Shown here: positions 1 through 6,969 of the stretch, piece by piece
How the letters are laid out: every line of letters begins with the position of its first letter
How positions within the stretch are numbered: position 1 is the first letter of the stretch
Assembly (NCBI GenBank): GCA_018241765.1
Contig: JAFEDD010000002.1
Location: forward strand, 95,725-159,724
From: Pseudomonadota bacterium
Lineage (GTDB): Bacteria; Pseudomonadota; Gammaproteobacteria; Burkholderiales; Casimicrobiaceae
Direction of reading: 5' to 3'
DNA: 64,000 nt
Program-made: the position numbers and the translations under genes
The notes under the pieces: model-generated
Databases searched by the model: none
What the model was told of the DNA's origin: nothing
Seen by the model: only the letters and a program-made list of their open reading frames with translations

Positions 1-1059
1 CGACGCGCGATTCGTGGGGCTCCAGAAGGCATCAGAGAGCAGCATCGCCCTGAGCAGCGGCTTGATTTCGTAGTTGCTGCTTCGCCAAACGGCGGCGAGC
101 TGACGAACACCGGCCGGGTCTGGCTGCGCCGAAATGAATTCGCGCCACAGTTTGCCAACGACGAACTCCGCCGTGGCGGGCTGCCGCAGCAACAGCGTGA
201 TGACGTCATCGCCGTTGAAGCGCCCGCGTTGGCCAAAAATCACCTTCTCGCCATCATCGTGCAACGCACGACGAAAACGGAACTCGCCGCGATCCGGGTC
301 GATGCTCCAACCGGTGAATGCACGCGCGACTTCCTTGATGTCGGCTTCGGTGTAATGCCCTTCGCCCAGCGTGAACAGTTCCATGACTTCGCGCGCGAAG
401 TTCTCGTTTGGGGCGCCCTTGCGGTTTTGTGCGCCGTCCAGATAGATCAGCATCGCCGGATCCTTGCTGACCGCGCGCAGCAAGGCACCGAAGTTGCCCA
501 GCGCGTACTGGCGCAGCAGCGCGTTTTGTGCGTACATCAACTGGGCCGTGCGCACTTTCTGCTGGGAACTCACAAAATGGTTGTGCCAGAAGAGCGTCAT
601 CTTCTCGGTGAGCGGTGTGGGTGTTGAAAGCATCTCCGCAACCCACCAAGTCCGAAGTTCGAGGCCGCGTTCAACCAACTCGCGCCGATTGGCCTCTTTG
701 CGCTGCTCAGGCGTCATGCCGGGGCGGAACGGACGTTCATAGATCGCCGCCCACGGAGGGGCGGGGTATTGCGCTCGTGTGCGGGTCTCGGCGAGCAGTC
801 GATCCACCGCATCGACACGGGACAGCCGCGCGAACGTTTCGATGTCTTCGGGGCGCGCGCCGAAGCTGGTTCGCGAAAGCAGATGCCGTGCCTCCTCGAA
901 ACCCATCCCGACTGCGGGCATTGGTGACGCTTGCACCTTCTGCGCCGGAGCCGGCGTTTGTGCGGAGGCTATCGTCGCCGCCAGCGCCAACGCGATGAGA
1001 CACACGAGCAACCACCCCACCGTGGCGGGGAATGACAACGGGGCGCGACGATGCAGCAT
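1..1059 (-). CDS. DUF1800 family exported protein, 3' end cut off by the window
   Basis: The reading frame is open from an ATG at 1059 to the left edge, so at least 353 residues are present and the C-terminus is missing. A GGAGGA ribosome site sits just upstream of this ATG. Residues 1-33 form a signal peptide with a hydrophobic stretch and an A-S-A cleavage site before QTP. The DUF1800 marks are an early HLLSRTSFG-like segment and FWHNHF near residues 157-162, followed by NENFAREVMELFTLG and AFTGW. DUF1800 proteins are usually large exported proteins encoded next to a DUF1501 gene, which would lie beyond the left edge; their biochemical role is unknown. The family call is strong and no function is assigned. 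Confidence 0.85.
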   Translation of the reverse strand, partial: MLHRRAPLSFPATVGWLLVCLIALALAATIASAQTPAPAQKVQASPMPAVGMGFEEARHLLSRTSFGARPEDIETFARLSRVDAVDRLLAETRTRAQYPAPPWAAIYERPFRPGMTPEQRKEANRRELVERGLELRTWWVAEMLSTPTPLTEKMTLFWHNHFVSSQQKVRTAQLMYAQNALLRQYALGNFGALLRAVSKDPAMLIYLDGAQNRKGAPNENFAREVMELFTLGEGHYTEADIKEVARAFTGWSIDPDRGEFRFRRALHDDGEKVIFGQRGRFNGDDVITLLLRQPATAEFVVGKLWREFISAQPDPAGVRQLAAVWRSSNYEIKPLLRAMLLSDAFWSPTNRAS

Positions 1060-1618
1060 GAACATCCTCCATGGCGCAGCGACGCAATCGCTGCACATCA
1101 CTGACACCTTTTCCAGATTGAAGCGCCCCGGCGCTGCACGGCAGTCGTTTTGGGCGTCGCTCTCGCGTCGGGCCGATTGGCGTTTCGTTCGATCTGAAAT
1201 CAGGCTGACGCCATCGTAATGCCGGTGGGCGTGATGGCGATGACGGTCAGGGGCGACAGTGTGTAAGCAGGTGTTTCGCGCGTTCGGTTGGCGACGGGCG
1301 GTCGGTGATGCGCCGACCGACGGTCGTCACGGTGCAGCGCGCGGCCCGATCAACGCGGGAGCCCGCGTGCGACGGGCGCGGTGAACCGATTGGTTGTCGT
1401 CGAATGGAGACGCAATAAGCGCAATTAAATCAATGGGTTGCATTAAACCCGCAGCCACTTGTCGGGTGCTGCCGACATAGTTCGCGGCGCAAGGCTCCGA
1501 TCGTGGCTCAAGGTTTCCGCTCCGGTTGCGTCGATGTCGTACAAGTCGTTGAAAAAGCGTCTGTTTATTTGAGTGGCACGAAACACGCTATACGACAGGC
1601 GTCACGAAGAGGTTAGTC
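1060..1618. other. Intergenic region, no gene seen
   Basis: About 560 bases lie between the divergent starts of the DUF1800 gene and the 53-residue peptide gene. No reading frame here has a credible start, ribosome site and protein-like composition. The stretch around 1410-1440 is more A/T-rich than its surroundings, and 1549-1554 reads TTGAAA, a possible -35 element, but no good -10 follows at the right spacing. It presumably holds both promoters and could hold a small RNA, which I cannot support. Confidence 0.4.
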
Positions 1619-1780
1619 ATGGACACGTTTACTCCCCGCACCGATGAGTTTGCTCTGCAAGGAGCTCAGCAGGGCGTTGTTCCCGCATCCGGCGCTTCAG
1701 CCGACGACGGTGAGAGCAAGGCTCTTCGCGAGCTTGCGGCGTTGGGAGAACGCGTGTCTGCGGCGCGCCTGGTCGCCTGA
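1619..1780 (+). CDS. Small hypothetical protein, 53 residues
   Basis: An ATG at 1619 is preceded at about 6 nt by AAGAGG and opens a 53-codon frame ending in TGA at 1780. The product starts MDTFTPRTDEFALQG and is soluble-looking. It has an acidic, serine/glycine-rich middle (ASADDGES) and a C-terminal helix-like part (KALRELAALGERVSAARLVA). There is no signal peptide and no cysteine. I do not recognise the family. The case for a real gene is the ribosome site, an in-frame stop followed at once by a terminator hairpin, and isolation as its own transcription unit with about 560 bases upstream. It could instead be the coding part of a small regulatory transcript. Confidence 0.5.
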   Translation: MDTFTPRTDEFALQGAQQGVVPASGASADDGESKALRELAALGERVSAARLVA

Positions 1781-1781
1781 C

Positions 1782-1825
1782 CACGCGGGGGTGCTTTCCT
1801 CCCCCGGTCGCCCCCGCGTGTTTTT
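1782..1825 (+). terminator. Rho-independent terminator of the 53-residue gene
   Basis: The 10-bp stem CACGCGGGGG (1782-1791) pairs perfectly with CCCCCGCGTG (1811-1820) and is followed by five T residues. It begins two bases after the stop codon at 1780. Confidence 0.8.
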
Positions 1826-1840
1826 CTCGTGATCCCCTCG

Positions 1841-1865
1841 GAGCCCGCTTGCGGGCTCTTTTTTT
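1841..1865 (+). terminator. Second tandem rho-independent terminator
   Basis: GAGCCCGC (1841-1848) pairs with GCGGGCTC (1851-1858), followed by a run of seven T residues at 1859-1865. The T-run lies on the plus strand, so it serves the 53-residue gene as a second terminator. Its tail overlaps the stop codon of the convergent dodecin gene. Confidence 0.8.
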
Positions 1866-2067
1866 ATTCTTCGAGAATGAACGTCACCTTCATGTTGACG
1901 CGATATTCGACGATCTTGTTGTTCTTGATGACGACCTTCTGATCCTGAATCCATGCCCCTTCGACGCGGTTGAGCGTCTTGCAGGCACGGGCGACGCCAA
2001 CGGTGAGGGCGTCCTCGAAGCTCTTGGTCGACGAGGCGGTGATTTCGGTAACGCGAGCGACGGTCAT
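1864..2067 (-). CDS. Dodecin (flavin-binding storage protein)
   Basis: This 67-residue protein begins MTVARVTEITASSTKSFEDA, the typical dodecin N-terminus, and carries the RVEGAWIQDQKV segment, whose Trp39 corresponds to the residue that stacks on bound flavin. Dodecins are dodecameric cytoplasmic hollow spheres that sequester riboflavin, FMN or related flavins. Length and sequence match the family over the full protein. The gene stands alone, and its 3' end overlaps the T-run of a terminator that belongs to the opposite strand. GAGAACC before the ATG gives a modest ribosome site. Confidence 0.93.
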   Translation of the reverse strand: MTVARVTEITASSTKSFEDALTVGVARACKTLNRVEGAWIQDQKVVIKNNKIVEYRVNMKVTFILEE

Positions 2068-2252
2068 GAGGTTCTCCTTCGGTGAGTTGCAGGGGCGGCG
2101 ACAAATCGCGGCGTCTGGGGACGCCTGTCGACCGAGTCCTGTTTCTACATCGCGCGCGCTCCGCTGTCCACGTCCAGAGGGGTCCGTGGCGCTTCGCCGT
2201 TGGAAATCGGAGGGATCCTACCGCCCGCTGGGGGGGCGTCATGGCGCGGTCG

Positions 2253-2711
2253 TCAGAGACCGAACACGGCTTCGGCAGCCACGTAGCCGGTCTGTCCGTC
2301 GCGATGACGGACCTGGGCCCAGGCGCCGACGCTAGGCGTCTGCGGCGAAACCAGTTGCAGCAGAACGCCCTGTTCAGCCCGAAAAACGATCGGGCTCGAG
2401 GCATCGGCTGCGCCGTGGACATCGGCGGTTGCAGCTTTCACTTGAACGATGTTGCGCTCGCCCAGTGCCTTGCGCTCGAACCATGCCAGCGCGCCACTGG
2501 CGTCACGTGCCTTGATCCAACCTTCGATGCTGACCACGATCTCGAGCGGTGTGCCGCGGCTGTAGAGCCATTGCGCTGCCGCCTTCAGTGACGGACCCTC
2601 GTAGCCGATCGTGGCGCTATCGAGGGTTTGTCGATACTCCGCCAGCGCCACGTTGCTGCCGACGCCGAGCGCGAGCGCAAGCGCGAGGATCCAAGGGCTG
2701 CGTAGCTTCAT
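2253..2711 (-). CDS. Exported SH3-domain protein
   Basis: The protein has 152 residues from the ATG at 2711. The frame is open further upstream, but that part overlaps secB and is arginine/serine-rich, so I reject it. Residues 1-24 (MKLRSPWILALALALGVG, ending ALA) form a signal peptide. The mature part looks like two bacterial SH3-like modules: one around LYSRGTPLEIVVSIEGWIKA and one around GVLLQLVSPQTPSVGAWAQV, ending GQTGYVAAEAVFGL. Such modules usually act in the periplasm or on peptidoglycan. It lies 34 nt after secB on the same strand, in the place where many relatives carry gpsA. The ligand is unknown. Confidence 0.8.
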   Translation of the reverse strand: MKLRSPWILALALALGVGSNVALAEYRQTLDSATIGYEGPSLKAAAQWLYSRGTPLEIVVSIEGWIKARDASGALAWFERKALGERNIVQVKAATADVHGAADASSPIVFRAEQGVLLQLVSPQTPSVGAWAQVRHRDGQTGYVAAEAVFGL

Positions 2712-2745
2712 CGTGACGCTCTCAATGGCGGCGGCGCGAGTCGAA

Positions 2746-3225
2746 TTACTGCTTTGTGGCGCCTGCGGCTTGCTCCAGTTGTTGCTGGATGCGGGCCTGA
2801 TAGATGCCTTCGAAGTTGATCGGTTGCAGGTAAATCGCAGGGTAGCCCATGCGTTGCACCGCATCCGAAATCACCTCTCGTGTATACGGGAAAATGATGT
2901 TGGCGCAGTGCACGGCCAGCAGCGGTTGCAGCTCAGGTTCCGGGATGTTGCGAATCTGGAAGATGCCTGCCATTGCCGCCTCGACAAGGAACATGGTCTT
3001 GTCGGCGATCGTCGCGGTGACGGTGATCTTCACGACGACGTTATGAAATCCGTCTTCGATCGTCGCCTGATCCTGTTCGAGCCCGATCTCGACCGTGGGC
3101 GCTTCTCGCCAGAGATAGCTCTGCGGGGCGTTCGGGTTTTCGACGGAAAGATCTTTCAGGTAGATCTTTTCGATCGAAAAATGGGGGGCGTTCGGATCTT
3201 GTTGTTGTGCGGGCGCGTCGGCCAT
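2746..3225 (-). CDS. secB: SecB, export chaperone
   Basis: A protein of 159 residues from MADAPAQQQ at 3225. SecB is the tetrameric cytoplasmic chaperone that holds precursors unfolded and hands them to SecA. Family marks include FSIEKIYLKDLSVENPNAP at the N-terminus, VEIGLEQ, FLVEAAMAGIF and the late VHCANIIFPYTREVISDAVQRMGYP, with a Q-rich C-terminal tail that in the family contacts SecA. The order rhodanese-grxC-secB on one strand is a common betaproteobacterial arrangement. A longer start at 3252 exists but adds residues not typical of SecB. Confidence 0.97.
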   Translation of the reverse strand: MADAPAQQQDPNAPHFSIEKIYLKDLSVENPNAPQSYLWREAPTVEIGLEQDQATIEDGFHNVVVKITVTATIADKTMFLVEAAMAGIFQIRNIPEPELQPLLAVHCANIIFPYTREVISDAVQRMGYPAIYLQPINFEGIYQARIQQQLEQAAGATKQ

Positions 3226-3304
3226 GATGAGCTTTCGATAATCGTGGTGCAACTTGGCATTTTAGCTGGCGCGCCAAGCCGTCGCCGACAAGGCGGCGCC
3301 GCAC

Positions 3305-3562
3305 TCAGGCGGCGAGCAGTGGATCGAGTCCGCCCGCCCGGTCGAGCGCCGAGAGGTCGTCGAATCCGCCGACGTGGGTGCCGCCAATGAAAATCTGTGG
3401 CACGGTGCGCCGCCCCGTTGTCGCAATCATCTGTTCACGTTGAGCCGGATCGAGGTCGACGCGGATCTTCTCGATCGTGTCGACGCCCTTGGCTTTGAGG
3501 AGCCGCTCCGCCTGGATGCAGTAGGGACAAACTGCCGTCGAATACATCAACACCTTGGCCAT
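3305..3562 (-). CDS. grxC: Glutaredoxin 3 (GrxC)
   Basis: An 85-residue single-domain glutaredoxin with the dithiol active site CPYC at residues 12-15, the cis-proline segment TVPQIFIGG, and GGFDDL near the C-terminus, which with the former forms the glutathione-binding surface. It reduces mixed disulfides using glutathione. It lies between the membrane rhodanese gene (9-nt gap) and secB, so the three probably share a transcript. Confidence 0.95.
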   Translation of the reverse strand: MAKVLMYSTAVCPYCIQAERLLKAKGVDTIEKIRVDLDPAQREQMIATTGRRTVPQIFIGGTHVGGFDDLSALDRAGGLDPLLAA

Positions 3563-3571
3563 CGCTACTCC

Positions 3572-3988
3572 TTATTGCTTTTCGGTCGGCAGACCCGCTT
3601 CGGCCCATGCCTTGAAGCCACCCGCCAAACTGTAGAGTTGGGTGAAGCCGGCGCGTTTCAAGGCGCCGCCGGCCATGAGGGAACGTTGACCGCGGGCACA
3701 GTAGACGACGATCGGCTTGCCTTTGTCGCACCCGAGCGTCGCCGCCCGCTCCTTGAGTTGCGATAGCGGCACGTGTTGCGCCCCAACGATCTTGCCTGCG
3801 GCTTCGAGCTCGCGCGTCTCACGCACGTCGATGATGGCCGCTCCTTCACGATTCACGAGCTGCGTCAAGCGTACGTTCCCCACTTCGCGCATGCCGGACG
3901 TGTAACGTTGCACCCAAGGGAAAATCAGCATTGCGCCCGAGGTCAACATGACCAGCACGAGCATCCAGTTGTTGGTGAGAAATTGCAT
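3572..3988 (-). CDS. Membrane-anchored rhodanese-like protein
   Basis: The protein has 138 residues. Residues about 8-26 (NWMLVLVMLTSGAMLIFPWV) form one membrane-spanning segment. A single rhodanese domain follows, with IIDVRETRE near 52-60 and the catalytic loop VVYCARGQRS, whose Cys97 is the persulfide-forming residue. Family members transfer sulfane sulfur, but the acceptor is not evident here. The gene leads the rhodanese-grxC-secB group and is divergent from gpmI, with a perfect 16-bp palindrome in the 95-nt gap between them. Confidence 0.92.
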   Translation of the reverse strand: MQFLTNNWMLVLVMLTSGAMLIFPWVQRYTSGMREVGNVRLTQLVNREGAAIIDVRETRELEAAGKIVGAQHVPLSQLKERAATLGCDKGKPIVVYCARGQRSLMAGGALKRAGFTQLYSLAGGFKAWAEAGLPTEKQ

Positions 3989-4046
3989 CGATGAACCGCT
4001 TTGGTTGGGAGGTCGCCAGCGTTTAGGGGGCTCGCTGACGCAGACT

Positions 4047-4062
4047 ACCTAAAATTTTAGGT
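4047..4062. promoter_or_regulatory. Perfect 16-bp A/T-rich palindrome in the rhodanese/gpmI divergent gap
   Basis: ACCTAAAATTTTAGGT is self-complementary over all 16 bases, in a region that is otherwise GC-rich. It lies 21 nt before the gpmI ATG and about 58 nt before the rhodanese start. It contains TAAAAT on both strands, so it could be a -10 element, a regulator site, or both. No convincing -35 lies at the right distance on either strand. Confidence 0.45.
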
Positions 4063-4083
4063 GTTTCCTCCGGACGAACCGCC

Positions 4084-5631
4084 ATGACCCCGACCCAAGC
4101 TCCCGCTGTCCAACCCGTCATCCTGTTGATCCTGGATGGTTTTGGCTGGCGAGAGGCGGCACCCGACAACGCTGTGTCGCTCGCCAGAAAGCCGATCTGG
4201 GATGCTTTGTGGCGAGACTGCCCGCACACGCTGATCGATGCGTCGGAGCATTTCGTCGGGCTTCCCGACGGGCAGTTCGGCAACTCCGAAGTCGGGCATT
4301 TGAATCTCGGCGCTGGTCGTGTCGTCTATCAGGATCTCACGCGAGTCGATCACGCCATCGAAACCGGTGAATTCGAGCGAAACCCGGCGCTCGTTGGCGC
4401 TTGCGATGCGGCGATCGCGAGCGCTGGCACGATACACGTCATCGGGCTGCTGTCGCCAGGCGGGGTGCACTCGCACGAGCGGCATATTCACGCGTTCGTT
4501 CGCATGGCGGCCGAACGAAGGGTGCCGTCGATCGCCGTGCATGCCATTTTGGACGGCCGCGACGTTCCTCCGCGCAGCGCCGAACCGTCGCTAAAGGCGA
4601 TGCAGACGGTATGTGAGCAGACGGGCGCGCGCATCGCGACCGTGGCAGGGCGCTTCTTTGCGATGGATCGCGATCGTCGATGGGAGCGGGTCGAACCAGC
4701 CTATCAGGCCATCGTCGAAGCCCGCTCGGATCGCCGAGCCGCTACCGCCGGTGACGCGCTTGCCATGGCCTACGCCCGAGGCGAGACGGATGAGTTCGTC
4801 GCGCCAACGGTGGTTGGCGCGGGGGTTCCCGTCGCCGACGGTGACGTCGTCGTGTTCATGAATTTCCGGGCGGATCGCGCTCGTGAATTGACGTCGGCGC
4901 TCACCGATGATGCGTTTGTCGGCTTCACCCGCCGACGGCCGAAACTCGCCGACTTCGTCTGCCTTTCGTACTACGGTGACGCCTACGCGCATCTAGCCAC
5001 TGCGTTTCGAAACGAGCGGATCGACCATGGTTTTGGCGAAGTACTCGCGGCGAGCGGGTTGCGCCAACTGCGCATCGCGGAGACCGAGAAGTATGCCCAT
5101 GTCACGTATTTTTTCTCCGGTGGCCGCGAGCAACCTTACGCGGGGGAGGAGCGGATCCTGGTTCCATCGCCGAAAGTCGAAACCTACGACCTCGCGCCCG
5201 AAATGAGTGCCGAAGAGGTTACCGATCGGTTGGTGGCTGCAATCGAATCGCGACAGTACGCGGCCATCATCTGCAACTATGCAAACGGCGACATGGTCGG
5301 CCACACGGGGGTGTTGAGCGCTGCCGTGAAGGCCGTTGAAATGCTCGACCGGTGCATCGGACGCGTGATCGCGGCAGCCGCCGCGACTGGTGCGCAGGTC
5401 ATCATCACGGCCGATCACGGCAACTGTGAGCAAATGTATGACGTCGTCGCCGGACAACCCCATACGCAGCACACGACCGATCGCGTGCCGCTGATCTACT
5501 TTGGCTCCCCGCGCATGCGGTTGAGCGAGAGCGGTGCGCTGCGTGACGTCGCGCCAACGTTGCTCGCAATGATGGGGCTGCCGCAGCCGGATGAGATGAC
5601 GGGGCGCTCATTGCTGCATGCCGGCGGATGA
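4084..5631 (+). CDS. gpmI: 2,3-bisphosphoglycerate-independent phosphoglycerate mutase
   Basis: The protein has 515 residues, the usual length for GpmI, which interconverts 3- and 2-phosphoglycerate in glycolysis and gluconeogenesis using two Mn ions and a phosphoserine intermediate. Metal ligands and the catalytic serine are visible: LILDGFG at 15-21, NSEVGHLNLGAGR with Ser68, HSHERHIHAF and HAILDGRDVPP in the phosphotransferase insert, and ADHGNCEQM with HTTDRVPLIYFG near the C-terminus. The ATG at 4084 is the natural start. The gene is divergent from the rhodanese-grxC-secB group. Confidence 0.97.
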   Translation: MTPTQAPAVQPVILLILDGFGWREAAPDNAVSLARKPIWDALWRDCPHTLIDASEHFVGLPDGQFGNSEVGHLNLGAGRVVYQDLTRVDHAIETGEFERNPALVGACDAAIASAGTIHVIGLLSPGGVHSHERHIHAFVRMAAERRVPSIAVHAILDGRDVPPRSAEPSLKAMQTVCEQTGARIATVAGRFFAMDRDRRWERVEPAYQAIVEARSDRRAATAGDALAMAYARGETDEFVAPTVVGAGVPVADGDVVVFMNFRADRARELTSALTDDAFVGFTRRRPKLADFVCLSYYGDAYAHLATAFRNERIDHGFGEVLAASGLRQLRIAETEKYAHVTYFFSGGREQPYAGEERILVPSPKVETYDLAPEMSAEEVTDRLVAAIESRQYAAIICNYANGDMVGHTGVLSAAVKAVEMLDRCIGRVIAAAAATGAQVIITADHGNCEQMYDVVAGQPHTQHTTDRVPLIYFGSPRMRLSESGALRDVAPTLLAMMGLPQPDEMTGRSLLHAGG

Positions 5632-5664
5632 CGACTGGCGCGGCGCGCTCGACTTGCGTGGGCG

Positions 5665-6261
5665 CTACACGAGACCAAGAATGCCCAGCACCGCGCCGGC
5701 CGCGATCAGCCAAAGCAAATGCAGGCGCGTGCGCCACACGATCACGGCCACGACGGCGGTCAGTGCATACAGCGGCCAGTCACGCTTCGGTTGATCGTTG
5801 GCGACCGTCAGCAGCCATCCCGTCGCGATCAACAGGGCGATGACCACGGGCGCCATGCCGGCCTTGAAGGCGCGCACCGATCGAAGTTCGCGATTCTGGT
5901 GAGCCCAGCGCGTCGCCGTATACGTGAGGATGCCCGACGGAAGCAGCATGCCGGCCATGCAGATGAAGACCCCGAGCAGCGCAAAGAGGTAGGCATGCCA
6001 GCCTGCGGTGGCGCCGCCCCCCGCATTGAGTCCGACGTTCCAGCCAAGTAGCGCGACAAACAACACGTTCGGACCTGGCGCCGCCTGCGCAATGGCGATC
6101 GACGACGTGAACTGTGCGTCGTTCAACCAGTGTTGGCTATCGACCAAATAGCGATGCATGTCCGGCGCTGTGGCGATCGCTCCGCCGACGGCGAGCAATG
6201 AGAGCATCAGAAAGTGCAGGAACAGGGCCAACCAGTCCGGCGGCGCCAGTGCCACGCTCAC
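5665..6261 (-). CDS. Chromate transporter family protein, second half
   Basis: The protein has 198 residues from a GTG at 6261 that overlaps the TGA of the upstream partner (GTGA), so the two are translationally coupled. It carries one CHR domain with several membrane segments and the family marks GGAIATAPDM and AIAQAAPGPNVLFV. The frame stays open upstream, but that stretch is arginine-rich and out of character. Two short CHR proteins made from adjacent genes usually form one transporter; substrates in the family include chromate and related oxyanions. The true substrate here is unproven. Confidence 0.85.
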   Translation of the reverse strand: MSVALAPPDWLALFLHFLMLSLLAVGGAIATAPDMHRYLVDSQHWLNDAQFTSSIAIAQAAPGPNVLFVALLGWNVGLNAGGGATAGWHAYLFALLGVFICMAGMLLPSGILTYTATRWAHQNRELRSVRAFKAGMAPVVIALLIATGWLLTVANDQPKRDWPLYALTAVVAVIVWRTRLHLLWLIAAGAVLGILGLV

Positions 6262-6884
6262 GAACGGCTCCGCGGTTCGTCGCCGCGCGTCGTCGCGGTC
6301 GACGCACGCAGCCGGTAGAAGGCCCAGGCGCAGGCCCCACCGCCGATGACAAGCAGCACCCATCCGAGCGGCAGACGAAGCCAAGCGACAGCGACAAAGG
6401 TTGCCGCGGCGAGCCCGACGCACGCCGCCATGCCCATCACATTCTCGCGAAGCGCGGCGATGAGCTTGATGCCCGTGGCGATGATGAGCCCGGCCGCGAC
6501 GGCGCCCATGCCGCGCAGCGCCTGTTGCGCAACGGGATGGTCAGCGACCGTGGCGAAGAGCATCGCGATGGCGAGCACGATGACCGTGGGTACGGCGAGC
6601 ATGCCGGCCAACGCGGCCAGCGCCCCTGAAATGCCGAAATGACGGTCGCCGATCATCATCGACAAATTGACGACGTTGGGGCCGGGCATGATTTGCGCCA
6701 CGGCCCAGTCTTCCACGAATTGCTCGCGTGTCAACCAGCGCTTCTTCTCGACCAGCTCGCGCTGCACGACGGCCAGCACGCCGCCGAAGCCTTGCAGCGC
6801 AAGCCACGTAAAGGACCAGAAGAGATCGGAGCGCGAGCGCGGCGCGTTGGGTGGTTCTGTCGTCCCTGGGTTGTCCGTGGCCAT
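6258..6884 (-). CDS. Chromate transporter family protein, first half
   Basis: The protein has 208 residues from the ATG at 6884. It begins with a short polar tail (MATDNPGTTEPPN) followed by a CHR domain: SFTWLALQGFGGVLAVVQRELV, then WAVAQIMPGPNVVNLSMMIGD, and four or five further membrane segments. It is paired by a GTGA overlap with the second CHR protein. It faces metH head to head across 85 nt. Long single-chain ChrA proteins have both domains fused, so this is the split form. Chromate efflux is the family role, but other anions are possible. Confidence 0.87.
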   Translation of the reverse strand: MATDNPGTTEPPNAPRSRSDLFWSFTWLALQGFGGVLAVVQRELVEKKRWLTREQFVEDWAVAQIMPGPNVVNLSMMIGDRHFGISGALAALAGMLAVPTVIVLAIAMLFATVADHPVAQQALRGMGAVAAGLIIATGIKLIAALRENVMGMAACVGLAAATFVAVAWLRLPLGWVLLVIGGGACAWAFYRLRASTATTRGDEPRSRS

Positions 6885-6969
6885 CGTGGCGCAATCATAG
6901 CGGCGCGGGGGTGGCGTTGCGCAGGCGGTGCTCGGTGCGCCGCGACAGGCATCGGACAAAATAGCGCGC

